From: Timburyella sp030842085
GTDB lineage: Bacteria; Bacillota; Clostridia; Oscillospirales; Acutalibacteraceae
Assembly (NCBI GenBank): GCA_030842085.1
Contig: JAUUSE010000024.1
Span: 1 to 25,123, forward strand
Direction: 5' to 3'
Length of the DNA: 25,123 bases
Shown here: piece after piece, positions 7,095 through 15,817 of the stretch
Layout: each line of letters opens with the position of its first letter
Numbering within the stretch: position 1 is the first letter of the stretch
Notes under the pieces: generated by a model
Told to the model about the DNA's origin: nothing
Seen by the model: only the letters and a program-made list of their open reading frames with translations
Databases searched by the model: none
Made by a program: the position numbers and the translations under genes

Positions 7095-7757
7095 ATGAAA
7101 ACAAAGATGACAATATTTGCAGCAGTGATATGCTGCATAAGCATGTTTATAATGACATCATGCCAGCAGGATGAAGATAATCCTGCCGAGCCAGCAATTT
7201 CGTCAATATCGTCGGCCATAGTGGATTCATCAGAAGCGGCCTCGTCATCTGAGACGCTATCGAGTGAGACTGAGTCGGCGTCAAGCGAAGTGACTTCTGA
7301 AGCAGCAGTCCCTACAAAGGAAGAAATGGAGGCTATTCTGGCAGCGCTGATAAACAACGTCAGAGCTGAATATGGACTAGAGCTGTACGAGTTTAATGAT
7401 ACACAGCTGAACGAGACGGCGCAGATACGTGCGCAGGAGCTTGCTCAGAGCTATTCTCATACCCGCCCTGACGGTACTGCATGTACCACGGCATTTCCCG
7501 AGTATGGCGCAGCGGGTGAAAATATTTCGAAAGATTATAACACTCCGGAGAATGTATACGCATATTGGATGGCTTCTCCAACGAATAGGAGCAATATATT
7601 AGACGAGCAGGAGTATCATTACAGCAAAGCAAGCGTAAAGCTTAACATAGCAGAGGATGGGACATATTATTGGGTAATGTGTGTAATGGCAACGCTTGAC
7701 GAAGTGCCGCCGTATGTTCCTCCGGTTACTTCGGCTGCAGCAAGCCCTGCTGCATAG
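7095..7757 (+). CDS. Secreted CAP/SCP-domain lipoprotein
   Basis: This 220-residue protein starts with a lipoprotein signal peptide: basic MKTK, a hydrophobic core, and the lipobox MTSC with lipidated C23. A Ser/Glu/Ala-rich linker (about 24-75) probably spans the cell wall. Residues about 78-205 form a CAP (SCP/PR1-like) domain. The signatures seen are H122 in SHTRPDG, E142 in AGENI, the WMASPTNRSNIL segment and a closing tyrosine/tryptophan strand (YYWVMCVM). The usual second histidine of the SPxHRxNIL motif is asparagine here. Bacterial CAP proteins are extracellular, but their activity is mostly unknown. The start is ATG 7095 behind GGGGAG. It converges on the sigF operon, with a shared terminator. 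Confidence 0.85.
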   Translation: MKTKMTIFAAVICCISMFIMTSCQQDEDNPAEPAISSISSAIVDSSEAASSSETLSSETESASSEVTSEAAVPTKEEMEAILAALINNVRAEYGLELYEFNDTQLNETAQIRAQELAQSYSHTRPDGTACTTAFPEYGAAGENISKDYNTPENVYAYWMASPTNRSNILDEQEYHYSKASVKLNIAEDGTYYWVMCVMATLDEVPPYVPPVTSAAASPAA

Positions 7758-7894
7758 TGCATATATTTTTAATTTAATATGATAGAGATATTTTGTTATA
7801 ATAATCATTATGCTTTGCTTAATTTTACTTATTAAGTTTGATATTTAAGTGAAATTAGTTAAAAATTAGATATAAGATAATTATAATAAAAAAC

Positions 7895-7938
7895 AATAAA
7901 CCGCTGCAAAAGATTAAGTATCTCTGCAGCGGTTTATT
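7895..7938. terminator. Bidirectional terminator between the CAP gene and the spoIIA operon
   Basis: A perfect 14-bp stem (7895-7908 with 7925-7938, AATAAACCGCTGCA) encloses a 16-base loop. Leftward the stem is followed by TTGTTTTTTATTAT, and rightward by ATTTTAAT. It therefore serves convergent genes, most convincingly sigF. Confidence 0.8.
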
Positions 7939-7961
7939 ATTTTAATAGAATTGGTATTAAT

Positions 7962-8621
7962 CTAAACTGACAGCTTTTTTCGCAGTTCAAATAATATAGC
8001 CCGTTCGCGGCGTGAAACTTGCACTTGAGTCATGCCCAACTCCATTGCCGTTTGCGACTGGGTCTTGGATTTAAAATATCTGAGCGTGATAATGCTTTTG
8101 TCCTTTTCGTCGAGCTCATCCATAACCTCTTTTAACGCCAAAGTATCTGATATTTTTTCCTCAGCCGCAGGGCAGGTAGGAAGCTGAATTTCTGATGTTC
8201 CGCTTTCATCCTCATATGTAAGCGAAATTACCGGCATAGAAACAGAAATTGCCTCCGCCGCTTCTTCCGGCGATATGCCCATTTTCTCGGCAAGCTCATT
8301 TATTGTCGGCTCGCGTCCGAATTCTTTTGACAGATATTCCCGTTCTCTCACGGCTCTAAGCGATAATTCTTTCAGAGTACGTCCTACCTTAACAGTACCT
8401 CCGTCGCGGAAGAGCCGCTTTATTTCGCCAAGTATAACCGGCACTGCATATGTGGAAAATTTCAGGCCGCGGCTTTCGTCAAAGTTATCCGCCGCTTTAA
8501 TCAGTCCGATGCATCCGGCTTGGTACAAATCATCATATTCTATGCCCTTGCCGGTGAATTTGTGGCAGCAGGAATGCACAAGACGCAGATTGCCTTCTAT
8601 AAAAGCGTCCCTGTCGGTCAT
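7962..8621 (-). CDS. sigF: Forespore RNA polymerase sigma factor SigF
   Basis: This 219-residue sigma-70-family factor directs early forespore transcription. Region 2 is clear (DDLYQAGCIGLIKAADNFD and FSTYAVPVILGEIKRLFRD, about 30-72). Next come the VKVGRTLKEL segment, region 3 (GREPTINELAEKMGI) and a region 4 helix-turn-helix (TQSQTAMELGMTQVQVSR, about 187-204). It is the last gene of the operon and its ATG overlaps the spoIIAB stop by four bases (ATGA), implying translational coupling; its own binding site (GGCGG) is weak. SpoIIAB holds SigF inactive until SpoIIAA releases it. The protein begins right at region 2, about 35 residues shorter than the B. subtilis protein. Operon position decides SigF over the similar SigG. 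Confidence 0.93.
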   Translation of the reverse strand: MTDRDAFIEGNLRLVHSCCHKFTGKGIEYDDLYQAGCIGLIKAADNFDESRGLKFSTYAVPVILGEIKRLFRDGGTVKVGRTLKELSLRAVREREYLSKEFGREPTINELAEKMGISPEEAAEAISVSMPVISLTYEDESGTSEIQLPTCPAAEEKISDTLALKEVMDELDEKDKSIITLRYFKSKTQSQTAMELGMTQVQVSRRERAILFELRKKLSV

Positions 8622-9094
8622 TTGCCGCCGGCCGTCTGCTCAGATTTGCCAGAAGCAGAAATACTTTCCTGAGTGCTTATTTTTTTGCTCATGGTCACGC
8701 TTGTCCCGCGGCCGACTGCCGACGTTACTCTTACTTTGTCCATAAAACTCTGCATAACGGCAAACCCAAGTCCGGCACGTTCACCTCCCGCCGTTGTAAA
8801 GAGGGGCTCCATAGCCTTATGTATGTCTTCTATTCCGCAGCCGGTATCGCGGATTTTTATGCTTACCGTGCCGCTTTCAAATATTTTTACCGTTATGTAT
8901 ATTTTTCCTATGACGTCTTTATAAGCGTGTACAATGCAGTTTGTCACAGCTTCCGACACGGCGGTTTTTATATCGCTTATCTCCTCTATGGTTGGATCAA
9001 GTTGGGACACAAACGCGGCCACAGAAACGCGGGCAAAACTTTCATTAGAGGATCGGGACAAAATTTCCATTTTAAGCACGTTTTGCGCTTTCAC
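8618..9094 (-). CDS. spoIIAB: Anti-sigma F factor and SpoIIAA serine kinase
   Basis: This 158-residue GHKL-fold protein binds SigF and, using ATP, phosphorylates SpoIIAA. It contains the family-typical segment NESFARVSVAAFVSQLDP (17-34), the N box EAVTN (48-52, Mg-ATP ligands), the G1 box DTGCGI (83-88) and the G2 box AGLGF (107-111). The start is GTG at 9094, not an upstream ATG: an ideal AAGGAGGT lies eight bases before the GTG, within the end of spoIIAA, and the protein then has near-normal length. An in-frame ATG eight codons further in would match the B. subtilis start more closely. The C-terminus carries about 18 extra polar residues (ISTQESISASGK). It overlaps spoIIAA by 23 bases and sigF by four. 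Confidence 0.92.
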   Translation of the reverse strand: MKAQNVLKMEILSRSSNESFARVSVAAFVSQLDPTIEEISDIKTAVSEAVTNCIVHAYKDVIGKIYITVKIFESGTVSIKIRDTGCGIEDIHKAMEPLFTTAGGERAGLGFAVMQSFMDKVRVTSAVGRGTSVTMSKKISTQESISASGKSEQTAGGK

Positions 9095-9413
9095 TGCTGC
9101 TACCTCCTTTATCAATGCGTGCAAGCCTGTCGAGGCCTGACAGCTTCATTACCTTGTAAATCTGCGGCGACGTATTTGTGATATGTATTTCGCCTTTAAA
9201 TTCCCTCATTTTGCGATAACGGCCCATAACAAGGCCTATGCCCGAGCTGTCCATAAAGGTTAAATCTCTAAAATCCAGTATCAGCAGCGATGGAGCATTG
9301 CGGTCAATGGCGTTGTCTATCTGCTCTCTTATGTCCTTGGCGGAGTGATGGTCCAGCTCGCCTTCAAGATAGGCTGTGAGCACCTCACCGCTTATGTTTA
9401 TCTTGACAGACAT
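9072..9413 (-). CDS. spoIIAA: Anti-anti-sigma F factor SpoIIAA (STAS domain)
   Basis: This 113-residue single STAS-domain protein is first in the spoIIA operon. Unphosphorylated SpoIIAA displaces SpoIIAB from SigF in the forespore; SpoIIAB inactivates it by phosphorylating a serine. The site is seen in LTFMDSSGIGLVMGRY, where S56 aligns with Ser58 of B. subtilis. The conserved GELDHHSA segment (18-25) is also present. The start is ATG 9413 behind GGGAGG with a good gap. In B. subtilis this operon is read by sigma-H RNA polymerase; I could not find a convincing sigma-H promoter here. SpoIIE, the phosphatase that reactivates SpoIIAA, is not in the window. Confidence 0.93.
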   Translation of the reverse strand: MSVKINISGEVLTAYLEGELDHHSAKDIREQIDNAIDRNAPSLLILDFRDLTFMDSSGIGLVMGRYRKMREFKGEIHITNTSPQIYKVMKLSGLDRLARIDKGGSSSESAKRA

Positions 9414-9979
9414 TTTTATACCTCCCGGCTTGTCCTTTTTTAAATTATTATTGCCAGATAATTATTTAAATATACAAATCTCCGGCAAATATAAGCATAA
9501 ATGATTTGGGCTGAAATTTCTGTAAAAGCGTGTAAGGCCAATTTTATATTGTTTTGCTGGATTTTGCAGCATTTAATCATTAGTTGAGTAATATTGGTGC
9601 AAACCGCATCCAGCTGCAAAAAAATTTTTAAATAAACTTTTTCGCTTTAAAAGGCGTCTGTACATTGATTTGTACAGACGCCTTTTTGTCCGTCGGCTAA
9701 AATAAAACACCTAATAGAGAGCAGCACCATAAGAGACAAGTCTAAAAAATAAAAAACAGCAGGCAAATGTTAATGAAACAGCTTACGACATGACGATACA
9801 AGCGCGTTTTCACATCATGCGTATGATTTGAGCAACTTATTCAACTAATCTTGAAAATTATGCCCGTAAAATTCCGTTTTGTAACTTATTCATATATGCA
9901 TAGACTTGCTTAGTTAAAGGTAAAGAATTATTTTGCAAATTTATCTTTCACTTATATGACCTAAAGGTAAAACCGATTA
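9414..9979. other. 566-bp intergenic region between folC and spoIIAA
   Basis: No gene is supported on either strand. It contains one strong hairpin (9649-9686) that probably isolates the sporulation operon from folC transcription, plus AT-rich sequence near 9430-9480 where the spoIIA promoter should lie. I could not assign the promoter. Confidence 0.5.
9649..9691. terminator. Strong hairpin terminator between folC and the spoIIA operon
   Basis: A perfect 15-bp stem (9649-9663 with 9672-9686, arm AAAAGGCGTCTGTAC) encloses an eight-base loop. The rightward side ends in TTTTT. Read leftward, as for the folC transcript, the arm itself ends in TTTT. It can act in either direction and is most useful after folC. 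Confidence 0.7.
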
Positions 9980-11251
9980 TTATTTTGTCCACTCAAGCAG
10001 CAGCGGCCGCAGTTCCGCCGCCAGATATAATGAGCCGCATACAAGCAGGGGAATATCACGTTCCTGAACAATATCGGCAAGTTCGCTTTGGCTTGGTACA
10101 ACTCTAACATTTTTACAATATTTGCGGCATACGTCGGCTAAGGCCTCCGGTGTCAGCGCCGGTGTGCGTGAATTTATGGCCGACGTAACGGTGATATTGC
10201 GGCACATAGGCGCAAGCAGTTCTATAGATGTGCTGTAGTCCTTTTCCGCCGTCATCCCGATTATCATGTCAAAGGTGCCGGGCACAAATTTTTTCATACT
10301 ATCGGCAATTACTTTAAAGGCGGCGGGATTATGCCCGCCGTCAAGTATTAGCGGCGGATTTTCAGATATTATTTCAAATCTGGCGGGAAATTTAACAGCG
10401 GCAATGCCTTGAGCTATGTTTTCGGCGGTAATATTAAAATCATGCTGATGCATAACCGCCTCTGCCGCCGTCGCCGCGTTCAGCGGCTGATATGTGCCGG
10501 AAAGCGGTATGTGTATGTTTATCCCCTTGTAGCTTATGTCGCTACCTAAAATATCCTGATGAATTAGATGTATATCTTCTCTGTTTACCTCGCAAAGCTC
10601 ACAGCCTTTTTCAGCGCACACATTGCGAATAACCGGCAGAGTATCGTTATATTCCTGCGGTGCGGCGACGACGGGGCAGCCAGGCTTTATTATTCCGCTT
10701 TTTTCATACGCTATTTTTTCAATTGTGTCGCCCAGCACAGCCGTATGGTCATATGAAACAGGAGTAATTACCGAGCACAGCGGGGCATCTACTATGTTTG
10801 TGGAATCAAGCCGGCCGCCAAGCCCCGTTTCAAGCACAACAGCCTCGCAGCCCGACATTTCATATGCGGCAAAGGCCATGGCGGTAACTATTTCAAACTC
10901 TGTAGGCCCGTCGCCTGCGTCGACAAGCGGCTTAATGCCCGGACTTATCCTGTCAAAAGCGGCCGACAGCATTTCTTCAGATATCATTTCGCCGTTTATT
11001 TGTATACGCTCGCGAAAGTTAAGAATGTAGGGCGATATATACAGCCCGGCCTTTACGCCGGCGTTCAGCAATATGTTGTAAATCATGGTCGAAACAGAGC
11101 CTTTGCCGTTTGTGCCGGCTATATGAAAATACTTGCAGCTTTTATGCGGATTTCCGCAGCTTTCCATAAGCGCTTTCATACGCTGCAGACCCGGCTTCAT
11201 TCCAAACTTGTTTAAAGAAGATATATAGTTGAGAATTTCACTGTATTTCAT
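9980..11251 (-). CDS. folC: Bifunctional folylpolyglutamate synthase / dihydrofolate synthase
   Basis: This 423-residue Mur-ligase-family enzyme adds glutamate to dihydropteroate and tetrahydrofolates in the cytoplasm. The length is normal. Motifs seen are the ATP-binding loop HIAGTNGKGSVS (43-54), the substrate segment GLGGRLDSTN, the metal- and ATP-binding stretch YDHTAVLGDTIEKIAYEKSG, and the C-domain signature ILDGGHNPAA. Whether it also has the dihydrofolate synthase activity cannot be told from motifs alone. The start is ATG 11251 with a somewhat distant GGAG. It is read leftward, and hairpins on both sides separate it from valS and the spoIIA operon, so it looks monocistronic. Confidence 0.93.
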   Translation of the reverse strand: MKYSEILNYISSLNKFGMKPGLQRMKALMESCGNPHKSCKYFHIAGTNGKGSVSTMIYNILLNAGVKAGLYISPYILNFRERIQINGEMISEEMLSAAFDRISPGIKPLVDAGDGPTEFEIVTAMAFAAYEMSGCEAVVLETGLGGRLDSTNIVDAPLCSVITPVSYDHTAVLGDTIEKIAYEKSGIIKPGCPVVAAPQEYNDTLPVIRNVCAEKGCELCEVNREDIHLIHQDILGSDISYKGINIHIPLSGTYQPLNAATAAEAVMHQHDFNITAENIAQGIAAVKFPARFEIISENPPLILDGGHNPAAFKVIADSMKKFVPGTFDMIIGMTAEKDYSTSIELLAPMCRNITVTSAINSRTPALTPEALADVCRKYCKNVRVVPSQSELADIVQERDIPLLVCGSLYLAAELRPLLLEWTK

Positions 11252-11781
11252 ATGCTGAACAACTCCATATATTTATAATACATTTAGAATTATAAGAATA
11301 ATCGGGATATAAAACGAATTTGCTATAAATTTGAGCATAAAGAGGATTTAGCATAACGCCCTCTTGCTTTAAGGCTTTGCAGGAAAAGCAAATTCATGCT
11401 AATCTATTATAGCTTTAAGGCCGCCCATTTTTAAGTGTTGAAATTTTTAAAGTAAGCTTACACACTTTGAGATTATACCTTAAACTAATACTATGATATA
11501 TATCTATTTAACATAGAACAGGTGGGAGACACCCACCTGTTCATTTAATACTATAATTTAATGAGGATTTGCTGCACAAACGCCTCAACAAAATTTTTGA
11601 AAAAGCATTTTGCATGCAAGGAATAATTAAAGCAATTTATGAAGATATGGCTTGCCAATATCAGTAAAGCTGCATTAAAGCTGCAAATATATTAGCAATA
11701 TCATTCCTAAAGCAAAGCGCGGCTTTAAAGACAATTTAATTATGCAAAGGCGCTAATCATAGTATTAATTTAATGCTATGA
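11252..11781. other. 530-bp intergenic region between valS and folC
   Basis: No gene is supported. The region has a hairpin overlapping the valS stop (11755-11783), a GC-rich hairpin (11516-11542), and AT-rich sequence containing a leftward TATAAT (about 11290-11300) that may serve folC. Confidence 0.45.
11516..11542. terminator. Perfect 11-bp hairpin between valS and folC
   Basis: GAACAGGTGGG (11516-11526) pairs with CCCACCTGTTC (11532-11542) around a five-base loop. It is the most stable-looking element in this gap. The T content after it is modest on both sides (ATTTAATA rightward, TATGTTAAAT leftward), so it may be a weak terminator or another structured element. Confidence 0.45.
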
Positions 11782-11783
11782 TT
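11755..11783 (-). terminator. Hairpin overlapping the valS stop codon
   Basis: AATCATAG (11755-11762) pairs with CTATGATT (11776-11783), and the pairing continues inward with one G-T pair to about 13 bp around a three-base loop. Its right arm includes two bases of the valS stop codon. There is no T tract, so it may protect the mRNA 3' end rather than terminate. Confidence 0.35.
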
Positions 11784-14397
11784 ACTGTAAATTTTTAAGC
11801 TGTCCGTCAATCATTGATATTTTTTCTTTAAGCTCTGCGGCTATTCTCTTCTGCTTCTCAATAACCTCTGCCGGAGCTTTGCTTATAAAGCCATCGTTTG
11901 AAAGCTTTGCCTCGCACTGGCTAAGCGACTTTTGAGCCGTTTCACGCTCTTTGTTAAGTCTCGCCCGCTCGGCATCAAAATCCACCAGCTCGCCCATTGG
12001 AATATAAATAGTTGCCGCCGGAGTTACAATGGACACAGCACTTTCAATATTGAAAGCAGCGCCTGTCTCTACATCGCTGCAGGATGCAAGCCGCTGCATA
12101 TAGAGAGCACCCTTTTCAAACAATGAAGTGTCGACCGCTTCGACATAAGCTTTCGCTTTCTTTGACGGCGGAACATTCATCTCAGCGCGGCGGTTTCGTA
12201 TAGCCCTTATCGCGTCCTTTATAATCTCAAACCCGCGCTCATCTGCCTCAAATGTAAGAGTATCGTCCGGCTTCGGCCACTCTGATATCATTATCGACTC
12301 GCCGTCGTGCGGCAGCGCCTGCCATATCTCCTCTGTAACAAACGGGATAAAGGGGTGCAGCAGCTTGAGCATCTTGTCCATTACATATATCAGCACTGCT
12401 TTTACAGTGCCGGCGCGCTCGCTGTTAAGTCCCGCCTTGGCAGCCTCAATGTACCAGTCGCAGAAATTGTCCCATGCAAAATCGTACAGCTTCTGCAGCG
12501 CAATGCCAAACTCAAACTTTTCAATATTGTCGGTAACCTCTTTAATAACGCCGCTGAGCTTGGTGAGTATCCACTTATCCGCCATGTCAAGAGTGGCTGA
12601 GTCGGGCTTGCAGGGCTTCTCATCACCGCTCAAATTCATTATAATAAAGCGGGCGGCATTCCAGAGCTTGTTTGTAAAGTTGCGGGATGCCTCCACCTTT
12701 TCAGGAGTATAGCGCATGTCGTTTCCGGGGCTGTTGCCGGTGACCAAAGCCATGCGCAGCGCATCGGCGCCAAACTTTTCAATTTCCTCGAGCGGGTCAA
12801 CGCCGTTGCCAAGCGACTTTGACATCTTGCGTCCCTTTTCATCCCGCACAAGGCCATGTATATATACATTTTTAAATGGAACCTCACCCATCTGCTTAAG
12901 CCCTGAGAATATCATCCTCGCCACCCAGAAGAAAATAATGTCATAAGCAGTGACAAGCGTGTCGGTCGGATAGAAATATTCCAGCTCCGGAGTCTTATCC
13001 GGCCAGCCTAGAGTAGAAAACGGCCAAAGCGCGGAAGAGAACCATGTGTCCAGCGTGTCCTCGTCCTGAACAATATGATGTGAACCGCACTGCGGACATT
13101 TATCCGGCTTTTCGGAACTGACGGTGATATGGCTGTTTTCGCAGTAGTATGCCGGAATGCGGTGTCCCCACCAAAGCTGGCGCGATATGCACCAGTCGCG
13201 GATGTTTTCCATCCAGTTGAGATATATCTTCTCAAAACGCTTGGTAACAAATTTTATATCTCCGTTTTTAACGGCGTCTATAGCCGGAGCAGCAAGCGGC
13301 GCCATTTTTACAAACCACTGCATTGAAACCCTCGGCTCCACCACCGATGAGCAGCGGTAGCATGTGCCTACGCTGTGGGTTATGTCCTCCACCTTAGTAA
13401 GCAGACCCTGTGCCTCAAGCTCTTTAACTACAACCTTTCTTGCTTCATACCTGTCAAGGCCGGCGTATTTGCCGCCGTTTTCGTTTATGCGGCCGTCTTC
13501 CTCCATTACATTTATAACCGGCAGATTGTGCCTGAGTCCCACCTCGAAGTCGTTGGGGTCATGCGCCGGAGTAATTTTTACAACGCCGGTGCCAAACTCC
13601 ATATCCACATAATCGTCTGCAATAACGGGGATGGCGCGGCCGACCAGCGGCAGTATAACATTTTTGCCGACAAACGCGCGGTACCTGTCGTCGCTCGGAT
13701 TTACCGCCACAGCCGTATCGCCGAGCATTGTCTCAGGACGCGTAGTGGCGAGCTCAAGATATCCGCTGCCGTCTTCAAGCGGATATTTAAGATGCCAGAA
13801 ATGTCCCGGCTTGTCTTCATGCTCAACCTCGGCGTCGGAGATAGACGTCATGCATTTTGGGCACCAGTTGATGATGCGTTCACCGCGGTAAATAAGTCCC
13901 TCGTTGTACATATCAATAAAGACCTTTTGAACGGCCTTGGAGCAGCCATCATCAAGAGTGAAGCGCTCGCGGCTCCAGTCGCAGGAGGAACCGAGCTTGC
14001 GCAGCTGTTTTGTTATGCGTCCGCCGTATTCCTTGCGCCAATTCCATGCGCGCTCTAAAAAGGCGTCGCGACCTATCTGCTCTTTTGTAAGACCGCTCTT
14101 TGCCATGTCTTCAACAATTTTTGCTTCAGTAGCAATAGATGCATGGTCGGTGCCGGGCATCCACAGCGCCTCATAGCCCTGCATGCGTTTGCAGCGGATT
14201 ATAATGTCCTGCAGCGTATTGTCAAGAGCGTGCCCCATGTGAAGCTGTCCTGTTATGTTGGGCGGCGGCATCATAATGGTATACGGCTTTTTATCCTTTG
14301 ATACCTCTGCCTTAAAATAGCCGTGGCTATCCCAAAATTCATATAGCTTTGCTTCTGTCTCTTTCGGATTATATGTTTTTTCAAGCTGTTTTGACAT
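11782..14397 (-). CDS. valS: Valine--tRNA ligase
   Basis: This 871-residue class I aminoacyl-tRNA synthetase charges tRNA-Val with valine in the cytoplasm. The HIGH signature appears as PPPNITGQLHMGHA (HMGH 53-56) and KMSKS at 524-528. The editing domain, which hydrolyses mischarged tRNA, is marked by ATTRPETMLGDTAV (about 217-230). Cys pairs CPKC (179-182) and CPQC (434-437) are possible metal ligands. The C-terminal 70 residues form the helical coiled-coil arm typical of ValRS. Length and domain order are normal. The start is ATG 14397 behind GAGGAAG. It is read from a good sigma-A promoter at 14476-14448. The short leader leaves no room for a T-box. Confidence 0.97.
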   Translation of the reverse strand: MSKQLEKTYNPKETEAKLYEFWDSHGYFKAEVSKDKKPYTIMMPPPNITGQLHMGHALDNTLQDIIIRCKRMQGYEALWMPGTDHASIATEAKIVEDMAKSGLTKEQIGRDAFLERAWNWRKEYGGRITKQLRKLGSSCDWSRERFTLDDGCSKAVQKVFIDMYNEGLIYRGERIINWCPKCMTSISDAEVEHEDKPGHFWHLKYPLEDGSGYLELATTRPETMLGDTAVAVNPSDDRYRAFVGKNVILPLVGRAIPVIADDYVDMEFGTGVVKITPAHDPNDFEVGLRHNLPVINVMEEDGRINENGGKYAGLDRYEARKVVVKELEAQGLLTKVEDITHSVGTCYRCSSVVEPRVSMQWFVKMAPLAAPAIDAVKNGDIKFVTKRFEKIYLNWMENIRDWCISRQLWWGHRIPAYYCENSHITVSSEKPDKCPQCGSHHIVQDEDTLDTWFSSALWPFSTLGWPDKTPELEYFYPTDTLVTAYDIIFFWVARMIFSGLKQMGEVPFKNVYIHGLVRDEKGRKMSKSLGNGVDPLEEIEKFGADALRMALVTGNSPGNDMRYTPEKVEASRNFTNKLWNAARFIIMNLSGDEKPCKPDSATLDMADKWILTKLSGVIKEVTDNIEKFEFGIALQKLYDFAWDNFCDWYIEAAKAGLNSERAGTVKAVLIYVMDKMLKLLHPFIPFVTEEIWQALPHDGESIMISEWPKPDDTLTFEADERGFEIIKDAIRAIRNRRAEMNVPPSKKAKAYVEAVDTSLFEKGALYMQRLASCSDVETGAAFNIESAVSIVTPAATIYIPMGELVDFDAERARLNKERETAQKSLSQCEAKLSNDGFISKAPAEVIEKQKRIAAELKEKISMIDGQLKNLQ

Positions 14398-14447
14398 AAA
14401 ACTTCCTCTGCCTTCATTTAGTCTATATACTTATACATTATTAATAT

Positions 14448-14476
14448 ATTATGGCATTTAGGCTTATTTTTGTCAA
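14448..14476 (-). promoter_or_regulatory. Sigma-A promoter of valS
   Basis: Leftward, a perfect TTGACA (14476-14471), a 17-bp spacer and CATAAT (14453-14448) predict initiation about 44 bases before the valS ATG. Confidence 0.75.
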
Positions 14477-14806
14477 CCGCGATTTAAACGAATTTTGCCC
14501 GTTTTAAAGCACAGAAAGCGGACTATAAAATCTATGGCGTTTGATTAATAAATGCTTGCACCCTCCGCATCACATAGGCTTTGGTATGCTCCGGAGAGGT
14601 AAGGCTTAAATTTTTGCAATTGCAAGATACCGTGCTTACGGATTAAGCCGCAAGCTTATATCTAAAATGAAAATTTAAGCTAAATATTTGCACTGCTTTT
14701 GCAATGCATAGCAATGACATACATTAAATAGGGCAATAAATATATGCAGGATAAAACAGCAAATTGCTAACAAACTGTTAATTCTTAGCTTTGTGATGAT
14801 AATAGA

Positions 14807-14835
14807 TTGTACTTGTAAAAAACAAATGATATAAT
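14807..14835 (+). promoter_or_regulatory. Sigma-A promoter of the membrane protein gene at 14882
   Basis: TTGTAC (14807-14812), a 17-bp spacer and a perfect TATAAT (14830-14835) with an upstream TG forming an extended -10. Initiation falls about 40 bases before the start codon. Confidence 0.75.
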
Positions 14836-14881
14836 ATTTAAAGTAAAATTATATAAATGTCAGTTATAGGAGGTAAAAAAA

Positions 14882-15550
14882 GTGGCTGCGTCAAAGAACC
14901 GTCTGACAAAGGGCTTTATAATTTCTGGAATAATTCTCGGATTTGTAATGCCGTTGTTGCTTTCAATATGCAGACAGTATATACCATCCAGCTTCTATTT
15001 TTCAGATAATTTCATAATCAGAATTTTGCCGTCAGTAGTATATTATATTTACATGATATCTTTATCTCTTTATATGGGGATATTTATATGTTCCGTCATA
15101 TATACCGGCCTTTCTACAACGGCTATAACTGCACTGCCGTATATATTCTTCTGTCTTGTGCAGCTATTATATACCATAATAATAAATTACAGCAACATGT
15201 TGCTCGAGGCTTTGCCGATAGTGCTTTCAATAGTTGGAATAGTTCTTATACCTGTATTATGGTATGCTTTTACAAAGCTAATATCGCTCATAAAAATGCC
15301 GACGCCTGCAAAGATAATAATATCTGCAATTATAGTATTTATTATTTCCGACTGGATGTATATATGGGATATAATAAATCTCCTTATAGAAAATGCGTCG
15401 GTAAATATGCCTAATATTATAGATATACTATTCAGCAGGCTTGTGCCGTTTGTGATATGCATTGTTTGCGCCGTCTTCATTTATGTTATTTTAAACGATA
15501 TCATAAATAAAAAAGAGAAAAAGAATGAAGAGAAAAAGGCAAATGCATAA
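14882..15550 (+). CDS. Multi-pass integral membrane protein of unknown function
   Basis: This 222-residue, strongly hydrophobic protein has about six predicted membrane helices (near 11-31, 48-75, 79-103, 107-134, 142-168 and 186-208). A short basic N-terminus (MAASKNRLTKG) and a lysine/glutamate-rich C-terminal tail (NKKEKKNEEKK) are both predicted to be cytoplasmic. No transporter, protease or enzyme motif is recognised. The start is GTG at 14882, supported by AGGAGGT at 14868-14874 with a seven-base gap and by a strong promoter. It is apparently monocistronic, with no obvious terminator before the next gene. The binding site, promoter and helix layout make the gene real, but its role is unknown. 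Confidence 0.8.
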   Translation: MAASKNRLTKGFIISGIILGFVMPLLLSICRQYIPSSFYFSDNFIIRILPSVVYYIYMISLSLYMGIFICSVIYTGLSTTAITALPYIFFCLVQLLYTIIINYSNMLLEALPIVLSIVGIVLIPVLWYAFTKLISLIKMPTPAKIIISAIIVFIISDWMYIWDIINLLIENASVNMPNIIDILFSRLVPFVICIVCAVFIYVILNDIINKKEKKNEEKKANA

Positions 15551-15817
15551 TCTAATTGCTTTTGTGCGATAAGACTTAGGCAGTGGACAAAATATAACTT
15601 TTAAAGTTTATCTCAGAAATTTGTTTTTGCGCTGGAATTTTATATTAGAAACAGCAATTTTTACATTTTGCTATTTAAAACGAATTGTGAAAATTTTTGA
15701 TAACCTGTTGCATATAAGATAAAGCTTTTAATATTTATGCAGCTTCTTAATTTGCTGGCCTAAACTGTTTGTTTAGCGCAACTATTATTGCAAGTTAAAA
15801 TTAAAGGCGGCGAGAAT

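Larger units (their letters stand above)
14398..14881. other. Divergent 484-bp intergenic region
   Basis: It separates leftward valS from the rightward membrane protein gene. It carries a sigma-A promoter for each (14476-14448 leftward, 14807-14835 rightward). Between them I see no gene and no T-box antiterminator sequence, only an imperfect GC-rich inverted repeat around 14560-14600. Confidence 0.5.

Noticed and set aside
9095..9124. Longer SpoIIAB starting at the ATG at 9124
   Set aside because: It lacks a binding site there, while the GTG at 9094 has a perfect AAGGAGGT and gives a near-normal protein length.
13375..14058. Long rightward frame antisense to valS
   Set aside because: It is a shadow of the valS coding strand, with no binding site and codon positions dictated by valS.
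14398..14881. T-box leader for valS
   Set aside because: No T-box antiterminator core is visible on the leftward strand, and the promoter leaves only about 44 nt of leader.
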